A DNA stretch of 64,000 nucleotides. Origin: Rotaria sp. Silwood1. Taxonomy: Eukaryota; Rotifera; Eurotatoria; Philodinida; Philodinidae. Position 1 is the first letter of the stretch; each line of letters begins with the position of its first letter. This document shows, piece by piece, positions 12,621 to 24,363 of the stretch. Position numbers and translations under genes: made by a program. Below the pieces are notes generated by a model. The model saw only the letters and a list, made by a program, of their open reading frames with translations. It was not told the DNA's origin and did not search any database. Location of the stretch: the NCBI GenBank assembly GCA_905250075.1, contig CAJNOP010000098.1, forward strand, positions 128,618 to 192,617, written 5' to 3'.

Positions 12621-14402
12621 TTATTGTACATCTGTTGATTGTTTTTTTGCAACAATTCTAACACCTCCAACATTCTTTCCCATAAAAAGTTTTGCAACAG
12701 ATGCATAAAAATATTCTAAGCGATTATAAATATCTTCTCCATGAATTTTTAATAAATCATCTTTATTTTGACGAAATTTTTCTAATCTTTCACTAGTAAA
12801 TATTCTCCAATCATCACTTAAATCAACAACTTTAATTATTTGAAAATTTTCTTGAATTAATACTGATTTATATTCATCAATTGTTGGTAAATATTTGCAA
12901 TAAAGATCATGTTCTAAAATAATTGATTCATCATAAGTTACATTTCCAATACGAATAAAATCTTCGCAATAAAAAAATCCATTTTGTTTAAGTAAACGAT
13001 ATGATTGATTAATTAAACGAATTCTTTCATGTTGAGTAAAATGTAAAATTGTTATCCAACTAACAATAGCATAATAAAAATTTTCTTGTAAATGTTCAGC
13101 AACATTTATAAAATTTCCAGCTATATGATGTATTAAATTATTCAAGTGACATCTTTCAGTTAATTCACTTGCTGCTTGTGAAAGATCATTTTGTAGTTCA
13201 ACGGCTAAAACTTTTAAATGATATTTTCCAGCTAAATATCTTGCACAACCAGCTAAATTCGATCCAATTTGAATAATCCAATTTGAATTTTGATCATGTT
13301 GATTAAGTTGAAGTTCATTAACAGCTAAATCTAAAACTTCTGTACCATAATAATGATTTTGATCAAATGGAAGTAAATCAGTATAAGAAATAGGTCCTTT
13401 TGATAATCCAACAACACGTAAATTATTTCGTAATGTTATTAATAATTCTGGTTTATTATAAAGACGCATTGATTTAATATCAACTGTTAATTTGGCAAAA
13501 CTTGTATCAATAAATTTAATTGGATCAATTATTATATTTTCATTATTTAATAGATGAGCAGTTTTAAGTGCATCAATTGTAGTTTCAATAGTTGATTCTG
13601 ATATTGTATTTGATGGAATAATAACAGCTTTATTAAACCAAGCTTGAGCATCTTCTTCATTTAAACCATAATTTATTGAAATTCTTTTTATTGAATTAAT
13701 TGAATTTGTTCGAAATAATGAACAAGCTTTTTCTAAAGCCATAAACATTTTTTCAATATTTTGTAAATGTTTACTAATAAAATTTGTTGTTGAAGCAATC
13801 ATAAAACAAGGCCATGGTGTTATAATTTGTCCAATTCGACGAATTTCTCCTTTATCATAATATGGTTTTTGCATAAAATATTCCCAAATAAAAGCTGCTG
13901 TTGTATTATCATTAACTGATTTTCTTAAATTATCAAAATTATTATTTATAATAAATTGTATATCGGACTGTTTCCAACCATATTGATTAGCAAGAACACA
14001 ACTCATTAAATGCGAACCACTTTGATATCTACTTATACCAAATTTTTCACCTTTTAAATCTTCAATTGAATTATAAATTGAGTTAGCACCTGTACTAACA
14101 GACCATACTAATGGAGATTGAACATATGTACCAAGAAGACGAATATCAGAACCATTCGCAATATCATTAATTAAACCTTCAGTTAATGCAACAATAACAT
14201 CAACTTCATTTGATTTTAATTTATTAATCATAGAACCTGTACCTTCTTTTACTGAATACCATTCAATATTAATACCTTGATTTTTAAATAAATTTTCTTC
14301 TAATCCAATTTTCCATGGTTCATTAAAATGTTCAGGTACACCAGCTACTCGAATAGTAGGAAGATTATTATTATCAATGTCATTCAACTTGTTAACTTCC
14401 AT
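12621..14402 (-). CDS. Fusion of a PBP2 (THI5/Ca3427-like) domain with a SAM methyltransferase
   Basis: A single uninterrupted 593-codon ORF. Residues 15-295 resemble the type-2 periplasmic-binding-protein fold of the NMT1/THI5/SsuA group, close to the fungal Ca3427-like branch: RVAGVPEHFNEPWKIGLEE, the WYSVKEGTGSMINKL helix, VDVIVALTEGLINDI, and the LKGEKFGISRYQSGSHLMS hinge. Residues 340-575 resemble a class I SAM-dependent methyltransferase: an entry motif DQNHYYGTEVLDLA, motif I WIIQIGSNLAGCARYLAGKY (375-394), an acidic post-I strand VLAVELQ, and an FYYAIVSWITILHF strand for motif II. There is no signal peptide, so the binding domain should act in the cytosol, unlike bacterial transporter partners. 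Fusion suggests that one domain holds a small molecule that the other methylates, but the substrate is unknown. Lack of introns and the family distribution suggest horizontal acquisition. Confidence 0.85.
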   Translation of the reverse strand: MEVNKLNDIDNNNLPTIRVAGVPEHFNEPWKIGLEENLFKNQGINIEWYSVKEGTGSMINKLKSNEVDVIVALTEGLINDIANGSDIRLLGTYVQSPLVWSVSTGANSIYNSIEDLKGEKFGISRYQSGSHLMSCVLANQYGWKQSDIQFIINNNFDNLRKSVNDNTTAAFIWEYFMQKPYYDKGEIRRIGQIITPWPCFMIASTTNFISKHLQNIEKMFMALEKACSLFRTNSINSIKRISINYGLNEEDAQAWFNKAVIIPSNTISESTIETTIDALKTAHLLNNENIIIDPIKFIDTSFAKLTVDIKSMRLYNKPELLITLRNNLRVVGLSKGPISYTDLLPFDQNHYYGTEVLDLAVNELQLNQHDQNSNWIIQIGSNLAGCARYLAGKYHLKVLAVELQNDLSQAASELTERCHLNNLIHHIAGNFINVAEHLQENFYYAIVSWITILHFTQHERIRLINQSYRLLKQNGFFYCEDFIRIGNVTYDESIILEHDLYCKYLPTIDEYKSVLIQENFQIIKVVDLSDDWRIFTSERLEKFRQNKDDLLKIHGEDIYNRLEYFYASVAKLFMGKNVGGVRIVAKKQSTDVQ

Positions 14403-16222
14403 GATAAGTAAACAACGTCTAGATATATTTTATCAATACAGTTAATGAATGCTTTTTTTTTTCTCTTTCTAATCGAGTATATGATGTTACGCTTCAATGA
14501 TTAATGTTCTGTAGTCCATAGATATATTTCCTATTGATACAAACATCATATGACATTTGCATATTCATATTCGACCAATTATTTACAAAATAGATTCTTT
14601 TATCATTATATTTATATCATTTTATTATTGATGATATTCTAATAATAGATATTTTATTGAGTCATTTATACAATAAAATGAACATTTTATGCTTATTAAT
14701 AATACTAAAAAAGATATTCTACAGATATTAAATAAAGATTGTATGCACACAATTAAAAATATCGTTATTAGAATATTTAAAAAAAATCTCATGAATGTAT
14801 TAACAATTAATGTATGATTTACGTACAGATTTCTTCTGTCGTGATATTTTTTTAAAATACATTCAATCCATAACATTCATTATTATCCTAATAGAATATA
14901 AGATCAAATTTGGTTGCTTATTTACTATATGGGTAATAAATTTGATAAGCAAATAAATTATTTGAATCTCTAAAAATATGTGATAAATGTACAATAGTCA
15001 AAGTTTGTAAGTTTTATACTTTGGTCTTTCATGCGAGTACATGAACAAGCTTTTATTTTAAAAAATCTCAAATACAATAAATCCGTCTTGTTTGCTAACA
15101 TACAAATATAGTACTGTTGGATTGAATTCTTCTTAAGTTCATTTATTAAAGAGAGTAGTGGGTTTTTTCCACTAATTCTTCAAAATGCATCCTTCGCTAT
15201 TGCACAATCTATTCAATTTTAGTTCGAACAACAACTAAGAAGCTCATGCTTTCATCACTCGAAAGATGCTGTCAAAACTTTGCATTATTCTGCTATCACA
15301 CAGCAAAGTATTTGTCAACTTTCTCTAGTAAAATATCAGAGTACTCCCCGATGATTCTGCGAAGGCTTTCGATGAAGTTCATAAGAGATTGCAGCAATAC
15401 ATTCACCGTTTTGTTTTCTGCCTATAAAATTATGTAAGACAGTGAAGATTTAAAAAGAAACAGTTGCTTTGTTTTATATTAATGTCTTTTCTAAGTGATA
15501 AATATCATTAATATTTCTGTACGAGCTCCTTCGGTATCAACTCATTGTTTGAATGTGAGTTAAATTTTGAGTCAAGCAACTCGCCTACTGAGATGATGCT
15601 GATTGAGCAATAGAGATAGGAAAGTCTTTGAAAGAATGACAAACTTTTCAGTATAAAATGATTTCGATTGATAAAACCAAAAACAAAGCTGAACTATAGT
15701 GAAAAACGAGTACAAGGATCGATTCTAGTTTTTATCATTTTCCAGAAAGTTTCTTCAAACTTTATAATAACTTCCTTCGGAATACATGCCGTAATTCTCC
15801 AGGAACTCTTCAGGAATTTTTTCGAGGAAACCGGACTAGAAAAAGTTTCAAATTATATCAAATGAGCTTATGTATATGTTACAGTAAAAATTATGATTTC
15901 TCCTATAGTACATAAAATTCTGTTCACATTTCGTCAAATAAAGAGATAATGAATCAAGATTTCATAAGTTAACATTATTTTAGATAATATATGCCATCAT
16001 TTTAAAACACATGAATTTCCGATTTCCAAAATTGTGATTTTTTTTCGAAAAAAATTCCTTTTTCAAAGACTCCATGAAAGTTTAAATGATTTAATCAATT
16101 TGGCTATTTTTACTGTTATATACATATTGTTTTGTTACGTTCTATTACCAATAGTATAATTCTATATTCTCACTAAAAATTTTAGCAAAACTATAAACAA
16201 AAAACGAAAACGTATTAGCACA
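14403..16222. other. Intergenic, no gene supported
   Basis: AT-rich sequence. The ORFs at 15246-15437 and 15668-15865 have mixed codon use but no recognisable domain, start context or splice partners. They may be fragments of something old. Confidence 0.4.
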
Positions 16223-16777
16223 TCCTTCGTCTCCAACAAGAAACTTAAGAATGATCGAAGTGGAAATTTGTCGCAACAACTAAGAACGAATCAATTATGT
16301 GTGATCGATGATAACTAAACAGTAGAATTTGGAAACAATGGTGAAATCGGCACGGTTTGTCACCCATTTAATATTCATCAAAATTGTAGAACTACCACCC
16401 CCACATAAACCAATGCCGATGATGTTGCATTATATGTTGCAAAAAGATGATCTGTGAAAGATTTTTCATCATTAAACCTTCTATAATTGATACATAGATT
16501 TCATCATCAAACTAAATTTTTTTTCAAAATCGATCAAACGGGAGACTTACGATCCATCTGTCAACATGCATGTTTGATTGAATATTCTTGGCTTCCATAT
16601 TTGGAAATCCACCCAGGTATTGATGGTTGACATTGTGTTCTTTTTTCAGGACAAAAAGAGCAAGATTATTTTGGTCAAGTCGTCAACGAATCATTACGAT
16701 TGTTAAAGGATTCGGTTGACAAGGGAAGTACCCGAAGTGTTCGCTCAACTGACAGCTCATCTTCTGCTCACAAGTAG
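16223..16777 (+). pseudogene. Decayed protein-coding relic, unknown family
   Basis: One reading frame stays protein-like for about 550 bases although it is broken by several stops. Segments include GNNGEIGTVCHPFNIHQNCR, DLRSICQHACLIEYSWLPYL and EQDYFGQVVNESLRLLKDSV, ending in a serine-rich tail and TAG at 16775. A 33-nt intron-like GT-AG interval (16617-16649, TTTTTTCAG acceptor) sits in phase. The composition is clearly less AT-rich than the flanks. I do not recognise the family. The 3' end is copied in inverted orientation just downstream. Confidence 0.45.
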
Positions 16778-17130
16778 ATCTCAATGTCACTAGCAAAAGC
16801 CTGAAAGGACTCGTGCCTATTGGCTGCTGAAGCCCACTTATAACCATTTCACTGAATTTTCGGTTTGATGCAAGACATTCATGGAAAAATTGAACGATGT
16901 TATTTTTACCTGAAATTTCTCTCATAAAGTGGTAAAATTTTTAGGTCACAATAACATCGTTTAATTTTTCCATAGATGCCTTGCATTAAATCGAAAATCC
17001 AGTGAAATGGTCATGAGTAGGCTTCAGTAGCCAATAGACACGAATCCTTTCAAGCTTTGGCTATCGATAGTGAGGTCTATTTGTGAGCAGAACATGAGCT
17101 CTATGTTGCGAAAACATTTTGCATACTTTT
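16723..17130. repeat. Inverted duplication (fold-back) of the relic's 3' end
   Basis: The left arm 16723-16911 and right arm 16943-17130 are inverted copies around a 31-base loop. CTTTCAGGC..GGCACGAGTCC-type segments on one side pair with GACACGAATCCTTTCAAGC on the other, and AATAACATCGTT pairs with AACGATGTTATT at the loop end. Most differences between arms look like transitions. The left arm includes the last codons of the adjoining coding relic, so the structure arose by inverted duplication of a gene end and its downstream DNA. Confidence 0.8.
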
Positions 17131-17382
17131 CTTATTAATATATGTTTGTTTCCGAGCATTTATATTTGAGTAGATTAATATGAAAATGTTTAGCTTGTTT
17201 ATTTTCATGTTCTTCTAACGATAAATATTCTCTGTTAGATGACTTTATATATCAAGATAATCATTTATTCATTTTACTGATGATCTTTTTTGATAAAATA
17301 AATTTTTGACATTGAAAAAATAAAAATTTAACGAAAGAATTTCCTGAATGAAAATGAAAACAATTCATGAAAAAGAATAATA

Positions 17383-18548
17383 TTAGAAATGAACAACTTG
17401 TTGATCTTCTTGTTGAAGTTTTTGATAAGCTATATCAAATATTGGTTCATCAATTAATCCATTTCTATGATAATGTGTGCGAGTACTTATATATGGTACA
17501 ACTTGTTCATAAGCATCTCGCAATTCTTTCATCGCTTTTTTCCTTTGTTCTACTATATTTTTATCATGTTTTTTATTTGCCCATTCATAAGTTATGCGAA
17601 GATAGTTTAGTGCAGCTTGTCGATGATTTTCTGTAGCTTTTTTATTTCCATAAAAATCTTCACGAAATGCAGCTAACATAATATTATCATGTTCTGTTGG
17701 TGGTATGTACTTAAAATCTGGTTTATCACCATTTAATCGTTTTGGTATATTTGATGGGTCAATATATATAGTTAAATCATCAAGATTACTAATAAAATGA
17801 AATTTACTTTCAACAACTGGATCTAACCATCGTCTAATAATATACCAACAACTATTGAATAGCCAAGGAGCATTTACAATAAGCGCAAGACCAAGTGATT
17901 CCGGATAATAATTCTGTAGAAGATGTAAAAGAAAATGTGTATGTTGATAATCCATATTTTTCAGTGAAAAACCAGCCATATCAAAAATAACTGTTACAGA
18001 CTCAACTGGACTATGTAATAATTTTCGTCCTATTTCCATGGAAAGTACAGTTAATTTTTCTGTTGCTTCTGCTGGAAATTGACCTTTTATATGATCTTTT
18101 ACCGAAACGTAATTTATTGGACGACCAGACCGATCATAACCAATATAGAACGTTTTACCTGTTAGAATTTCTTCATTAGAAAGTTCTAATTCTCCTTTAG
18201 CAACAAGTTGATTAACACCCCATTGAAATCTCCATTTTAATGTATCCATAAGTTGTTCTAAAGCAAGATTAACATTCCATTTTCTTGCTCGAAGCCATCT
18301 TAGTAAAACAACATCTGGATTATCATAAGTAAATGCATAAAATAATTCTTTTCCATAATTTGAATCATAAAAGTTTTCTAATAAGATTTTATTTTCACTC
18401 GTTATTTTATCAATAACAGATATCCAAAAACTTTTTAGATTTGCTTCTTGCTCTTTATTAAGATTATCTAAATTAATAATTATTTATTTAACTAACTAAT
18501 TTATTAATTAAATTGCTTACTTATATGTCCTGGGTCGTTGGCATTCAT
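17383..18548 (-). CDS. Sec14-like CRAL-TRIO lipid-transfer protein
   Basis: Two exons, 18548-18521 and 18467-17383, are joined in phase 1 across a 53-nt GTAAGC...ATTTAG intron; the product has 370 residues starting MNANDPGHI. Residues about 45-95 form the CRAL-TRIO N-terminal helices, with the diagnostic LLRWLRARKWNVNLALEQL followed by LKWRFQWGV. Residues about 115-280 form the lipid-binding SEC14 domain: YIGYDRSGRPINYVSVKDH, VTVIFDMAGFSLKNMD, and NYYPESLGLALIVNAPWLF, which corresponds to the conserved 'YPE.l....ivNaP..f' gate region. The tail is basic and charged. The family exchanges phosphatidylinositol and other lipids between membranes in the cytosol. The ATG at 18249 is internal; the conserved helices upstream place the true start in exon 1. 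Confidence 0.9.
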
Positions 18549-20116
18549 TCTTTTATATTTAACATTTTGTTGTCTTAAAGTAAAAATAACAAATATTTAC
18601 TTGATTTTAATCAATTTAACAATCATTTTTATCTTTTCATTCGATTTATATTTTAATATATAAATTTGAAAAGAAAAATTTTTTTCTTTTCATTCGATTC
18701 CTGTAAATAGTTGTAAACGAATGAAAAAAAAAGTGACTTATCTTGATATACAGAGAGAAAATCGACGTATTATGAAAAGTTTTACCTCTATACACGTGAT
18801 TAGCCCTATTGATCGATAGCAAATAAGGTTATATCCTTGGAGAGAAAAAAAAAAGTTTTTTTTTTTCTTTTTTTCGTTCGTCTGACTATAAATAAATATT
18901 AATGATAACTGAATAATCGATATTAATATGTTCGGTTTAATATTCGTATCATCCTTATTTGTAATAAAGAAAACTGTTTTTTTTTTCTGCACCATCTATT
19001 TTTATTCTATTTTTTTGAGTGACATAAAATAAAAGGGTATTTTATACGAAGTCAATGAAGAAATATATATGATTGTTAAGTTATGTATTGATACATGAGA
19101 AATTAATTTGAAAAAATGTTTCATGGTTGAAAATAAATCTCAATTGAATCAATAAGAAAATTGTTAAACAAATATTTTAATAAAAAAATTCAAGAATTTT
19201 CTTTCAATAATTTCACGTAATTAAAATTTATTTTATTCTCAATATTATTTAATCGATTTCGTTTTCTAATTTAACATTTAGTTATCAATTTAAATTTTGT
19301 TCAGATTTTTTTAAATGTTTTTCAAAAATATACCTTATCTATATCTTTTGGAAAAGTTTCTATTTGTTTATTGTTATTAAATATAGATATTCTACAAAAA
19401 TAATTTTACTATTTTAATATAAATTATTTAATTTTGTGCCTTTGGGGTATTTTCATTAAGTATAAATATTGAAAAATTCCTGAAAAAAATAAATAAAATT
19501 AATTCAGAAGTCTATATTAATTAGAATTTCATTCATTATCGGATTTAATATAATTAACAAATTTTTTTAAAATTTTATCATAGAGATGAACATTCTTTAG
19601 AATTATTTTATTTGTTTCACAGATAAATCGATCAAAAATAGAAGTTCGAATGGTTTATCTTTCGTGTACCAACATCTTAAACAAGGCTTAAGTATTTTCA
19701 AACTTCTTAACTTTAGAATGATTTTCGCTAAAACCAAATAATATCGATATTCAGTTTTTTCAATCACATGGAAGATACTTTGACGCATAGATCGATGTTT
19801 GAAACCTTTACAATATTAATATCAATCAGATAACAAAAATGATGAGTTAGTTGAATATGAACAATGCGTCATTTTTTGCGATAATACTATAAAACGAAAG
19901 ACTGATATAGATGAATGAATATTATTTTCAAGGTTTCGATTTTGTTTTCATAATAAATATGAATAATTAAAAATATCTATTTTAAATATGAATTTATAAA
20001 GATCTTTATTGCAGTGGTAAAATGATTCTATTTAAAAGGTTGAATTGAATTTAGTTTTTCATTTTGAAAAATAAATTAATCAAACAAACATTCTTTCAAT
20101 ACGTTGAGTTTTGTCT
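18549..20116. other. Intergenic, very AT-rich
   Basis: No convincing ORF or repeat. Poly-T and poly-A runs are frequent (for example around 18850 and 18975). Confidence 0.4.
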
Positions 20117-21127
20117 ACCCAGGCAGACAAACGTTAAAAAATAATGCGTTTAAACACGTTTAGATTCCGTAATAACAGCGTTTAAACGAAGTAGTATCGT
20201 TGAAACGGCATTATTATGCCATTTTCAAACGCGTTAAAACACGTAACCCATCTACAACGTGTCAAAACCTGTCATTTTTTTCAAAATTTACGCGTTTTTC
20301 TGTTGTTGTCGCTATTCCTTTTACGAGTTTAAACGCGTGTACAAGCCTAAAAATATTTTGATACGAGTCTATGTTAAATACAACTTGACTTATTTTTTTT
20401 TCCTTTGAAACTAGGTTACTACTTGCATCTTCTGTACACTATAATTCACTTACTAAACAAAACTAAGCTTTTTTATGTTAGTATATTGTCTCATGAAAGT
20501 TAAAACATAAATAGGCAAATTTTAAGATAGGATGTTTCGTATCTATGAACTATGCAACTAGGTATTGATATTTGAACTGATGTCCGACTTGATGAGAACC
20601 TATTTATAAACTTTAACATAGAAAAAATATTTAAAACATACTTTTATAAGTTTTATTTTCCTCACAAATGATAGATTCCATTTCATAGAGTCTTCATTGA
20701 TTTTTATTAAATCTAATTCATGGTATAGTGTTTTTTCAAATTTATGTTCGAGTCTTATTTGCGTAATCTTTAATCTTATTGTTAAGTGACCTTTTATATA
20801 TTGATCATTATCAGAAAGAAATCTTTTCTTTTAAAATGCACTTCTATTTCTGTACGTAAACAATAACTAATAAACAGGCTAGACATTAAAGTTAAGGACA
20901 TACCTTTATATCCTTTATGGCTGATCATACTATGACAATATCTATTAATTTTTTGTATTAGTTAATACTAACAACCAATCATTTGATGTTCATCATTTTT
21001 TTCGCGAAACGCTACCTATAGTATTACGAGGAAACATGTAAAAAAATTTTTTTGTTCAGACAAAACAGGAGACATTATCAAACAGATAAGTAGGAAAGGT
21101 ATTTAAGAAAACGTGTTCAAACGCGTT

Positions 21128-21312
21128 TATTTGCCTGGTCTCTGCAGAGGGTCCACCACACCAGAGGTGCAGAATCTTCCAAAAATCCAAAAATTTCCCC
21201 CCCACGCAAAAAAGTTTTTTGAAAAATTTCCCCACTGTATTTTTTTTGGCCAGCGGGTTTTTCCAAAATTTCCCTATCATTTGAGTTTTTCAAAAAATCC
21301 CCCCCCCCCCCC
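21128..21312. repeat. C-rich low-complexity segment abutting the gap
   Basis: It begins as an unusually GC-rich stretch (CTGGTCTCTGCAGAGGG) and passes into repeated AAAATTTCCCC-like units ending in a run of 14 C. Composition differs sharply from the surroundings and ends exactly at the run of N, so the polymer run probably stopped assembly. Confidence 0.6.
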
Positions 21313-21412
21313 NNNNNNNNNNNNNNNNNNNNNNNNNNNNNNNNNNNNNNNNNNNNNNNNNNNNNNNNNNNNNNNNNNNNNNNNNNNNNNNNNNNNNNNN
21401 NNNNNNNNNNNN
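21313..21412. other. Assembly gap of 100 N
   Basis: Exactly 100 undetermined bases, the usual placeholder for a gap of unknown length. The true length of the surrounding element is therefore not known. Confidence 1.
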
Positions 21413-21695
21413 GATCACGACGTGTTGAGTTGTCTCTCTACCTTATAGTATCTGTTTTATTCAAAATATAAAACATGTAAAAACGCGTTTAAAATGTGAA
21501 ACGAAAAAATTTTCGTAAAAACCGCACATTTAAACGCGTTATGAACGCATAGTACTATCTAACACCATAAAAACGTCGTTCGAAATAGCACAGCGTTACT
21601 AACGCGTTTAAATGTGCGATTTTAGCGAATTGAAACGCCTTTGTTTTTCGGACCGTTTTTACGCGTTTCTTTACTAGATTTGTCTAGCTGGGTAT

Positions 21696-23724
21696 TGATC
21701 TCAAATATGTTATTTACGTTGTTGTCAACAATATGAAAAGTGGACAAGAAAGAAAGAAAACAAATAAGATAATTTGAGATTAACTGTGTTACAACTTAAT
21801 TTTAGCTCATTTGTACTTTGTACCAACTTATCATATTAATAATGATTCATTATCAATCACTGATTCATGATTATATTTACCATACCGAAACTTGTACAGT
21901 TTTCGTGAGCTAACAATAAAATTATGAAAAATATATGTAACCGTGAATAATCTTAAGAGCATTTCAATGATTGATAATTAAAAATTTTCTTTGATTTTGA
22001 CTTGAACAATTTCTTCAAAAGGATCTTTACAAAAATTTTCTAAATAGAAGAGAAATGAAGGCATTTATTGGTGATCTCTAGATTCTTAGTTTACAGATAG
22101 ATGATATAACACCAATAAACTTTGCCATGTTATACAATATAACAAACAGTCTTCAATATATTATATTCGAAGAAAATTTTGACTAAAGGTTATATATTAG
22201 TTTAACAAATTTATTTCAGTTGATAAGCTTCTATAATAAAATCATGATTTCAATTTTATTTCAAAGATGAATTAAAATTGAGGAGAATCTTTACTGAAGC
22301 ATTTATTTTTTACTAAAAAAAGTTTCTTTTTTGAATGAAAAAATTATTAAAATAATGAAACTGATATTAACATTCTAGTTTAACGAATTTTCAAGTTCCA
22401 GTTAATAATTAAATCGAAAATATAATTCATTCTATGGCCTAAATGTTAGATGATATTGGCGATAAGTCTTGAAAAGATTCTAAAAAGATTTTATTAAACT
22501 TTTATCTGAATTCTTTCATTTAGTTCTATAGACATTCAAGTCAAGGCAATGATGAAATCTTCATAGATTCTTGAACCCTTGGAATATTGTCAATATCGAA
22601 ACAGCTACATTGTAAACATACAGAAAAATCCTTTTGTTTATAACTGTTTATATTTCATATAACGTTGACAATTGAAATTTGTTCGGATTGAGAGATATGA
22701 TTATATTGGACATATACAAAATTGAAATGAGATGAAACTTTAATAGAGCCATTTCAGAAATTTTTTGCCAACAGGATAAGCTAGATTAGTTATAAGTCTT
22801 GATATGATACTAAACATCAAAGTTTCGATTGACTTAACATAGATACCTTTCAAGGTCTCGATTAAATTCACGTATTCTATCACTGTTGATAACATATATG
22901 TATTCAAACTCAAAGAGGATCTATCATTATCGCCAATATGATTTTAAAAAAGTGTTTTTTTTTTCTAAAGTCAAACACTTCTTATTGATGACGAATACTA
23001 TTTCTGTGAGGAAATTCATCATAATATACTTAGCACCTTTTATCAAGCTAGTTTTATATCATTTTATATGATGAAAACAATATTGAACAATCGCTGAGCA
23101 TTGTAGTTATCTTATATATACTGAGAATCTCCCTAGTGCTGTTTATAGGATATATTTTTTGTCGCACATACATGATGGACAACGAAGCGAATATAATGTG
23201 AAAAATAGATTAAATATCAAAGATGAACAACTCCGGCTCGAAGTTGATGCCTTGTCTTATTAGAGTTAGAGTGAGACTTTAGAAAATAGGAGTGAAATTA
23301 TTTAGCTCCGTTAAATAGACAACTAATAAGTAACGTCCTGCTTTTACGGACTATTAATAAATCTGGAACGCTTACATAGAATTTCTCTTCTTATCAAGTT
23401 TACTTGTTCAGCAATAATTTGAAAGAGACAAAAAAAGATCTACGAAAATAAATAGTAAGAAGCACTAAAAACAAGAGAACTGTTAGAGGATGACTATACT
23501 GATTATGATGCACCCATAAATAACTGAGCAGTTGATGTGACTGTCCTAGGGTCAGTAAAATAAAAAATAGTTTACGTCGGTATATCAGTTAATCCTGTCC
23601 GATCTGATCGTTTCTATCGATTCTGATACTGTTCTGTCTTGCCATTTGACAAAGAAGCCTGATCAAAAACTTTATAAAGTTACAAAAGAAAATACGAGAC
23701 ATGAGAAATAACGGCTACAGCTAC
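21696..23724. other. Intergenic, no gene supported
   Basis: AT-rich with weak short repeated phrases such as ATAAGTCTTGA near 22460 and 22790. No ORF with protein-like composition. Confidence 0.4.
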
Positions 23725-24363
23725 AATGCGGACACTTTTTTTAACCAATTAAGGTAAAATGTCCGCAAAGCAGAATCAGGGGGTATAGACAAAAATGACC
23801 GCATTTTGAAAATTGTCCGCAAAGCAGAATCGAGGCACAGAATGAAAATGTCCGCATTATAGAATCAAGAAAAAATTTATTATGTGAGGAAAGAGAAAGA
23901 TACAAGTAGTACGAGATGATTCAACATTCAACTATGCTTTGGTTCATAATCTTCGTCATCTTTGTCAGATGTATCAAATATGTGAATGTATCGGTAACAA
24001 AGAGAACGTAGTCTTTTTTGATAATCATCTAAATCTAGTAGACCATTTAAATAATCTTTTGTTGCTTGTACTAAAATATTTTCATTATTAACTGAAGTTA
24101 ACCTTTTTGGACGAGTTGTTCGTTGTTGTGCGTGTTCCTGTTCTAATCGAATCATTACTGATTAGCGTCGATAGAATCGATTTGTCTGTACTAATTTTCT
24201 TACTATTTCTACTTTTTTTTTGATTCTATAATGCGGACATTTTCATTCTCTGCCTCGATTCTGCTTTGCGGACAATTTTCAAAATGCGGTCATTTTTGTC
24301 TATACCCCCTGATTCTACTTTGCGGACATATTTTTCCTCCAATTAAGAAAAATTGCCCGCAAT
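23725..24363. mobile_element. Element with about 150-bp near-identical inverted repeats
   Basis: Arms 23725-23875 and 24213-24363 are almost perfect reverse complements. Each arm is built from repeats of TGTCCGCAAAGCAGAATC and variants (three or four per arm) with spacers such as AGGGGGTATAGACAAAAATG. High arm identity implies recent origin or gene conversion. Between the arms lies one 75-codon ORF on the minus strand. The form fits a small TIR transposon with internally repetitive termini; I could not identify a target duplication. Confidence 0.75.
23928..24155 (-). CDS. 75-residue acidic-tailed ORF inside the inverted-repeat element
   Basis: The ORF begins MIRLEQEHAQQRTTRPKR, continues with an amphipathic helix (YLNGLLDLDDYQKRLRSLCY) and ends in an acidic tail (DTSDKDDEDYEPKHS). 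It is the only ORF between the arms and its composition is protein-like rather than AT-rich noise. It could be a captured host exon or a small element-encoded protein. I recognise no family. Confidence 0.4.
   Translation of the reverse strand: MIRLEQEHAQQRTTRPKRLTSVNNENILVQATKDYLNGLLDLDDYQKRLRSLCYRYIHIFDTSDKDDEDYEPKHS

Larger units (their letters stand above)
20117..21695. mobile_element. Terminal-inverted-repeat DNA element with internal AAACGCGTTT motifs
   Basis: The left end TACCCAGGCAGACAAA is matched at the right end by TTTGTCTAGCTGGGTA, the reverse complement with two differences. Both ends directly abut TA, which would fit a TA target duplication, although TA may belong to the repeat itself. 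Within about 250 bases of the left end and about 580 bases of the right end the palindromic core ACGCGT, usually as AAACGCGTTT, recurs about ten times, as do subterminal binding motifs in non-autonomous transposons. No transposase ORF is visible. An assembly gap splits the element. Confidence 0.6.

Noticed and set aside
15246-15865. Two short ORFs that might be arms of another fold-back
   Set aside because: Reverse-complement comparison gave no sustained match.
17367-17636. Plus-strand ORF of 89 codons
   Set aside because: Antisense shadow of the Sec14-like gene, which has clear family motifs.
21113-21448. ORF crossing the assembly gap
   Set aside because: About a third of it is undetermined sequence, and the rest is the C-rich repeat.
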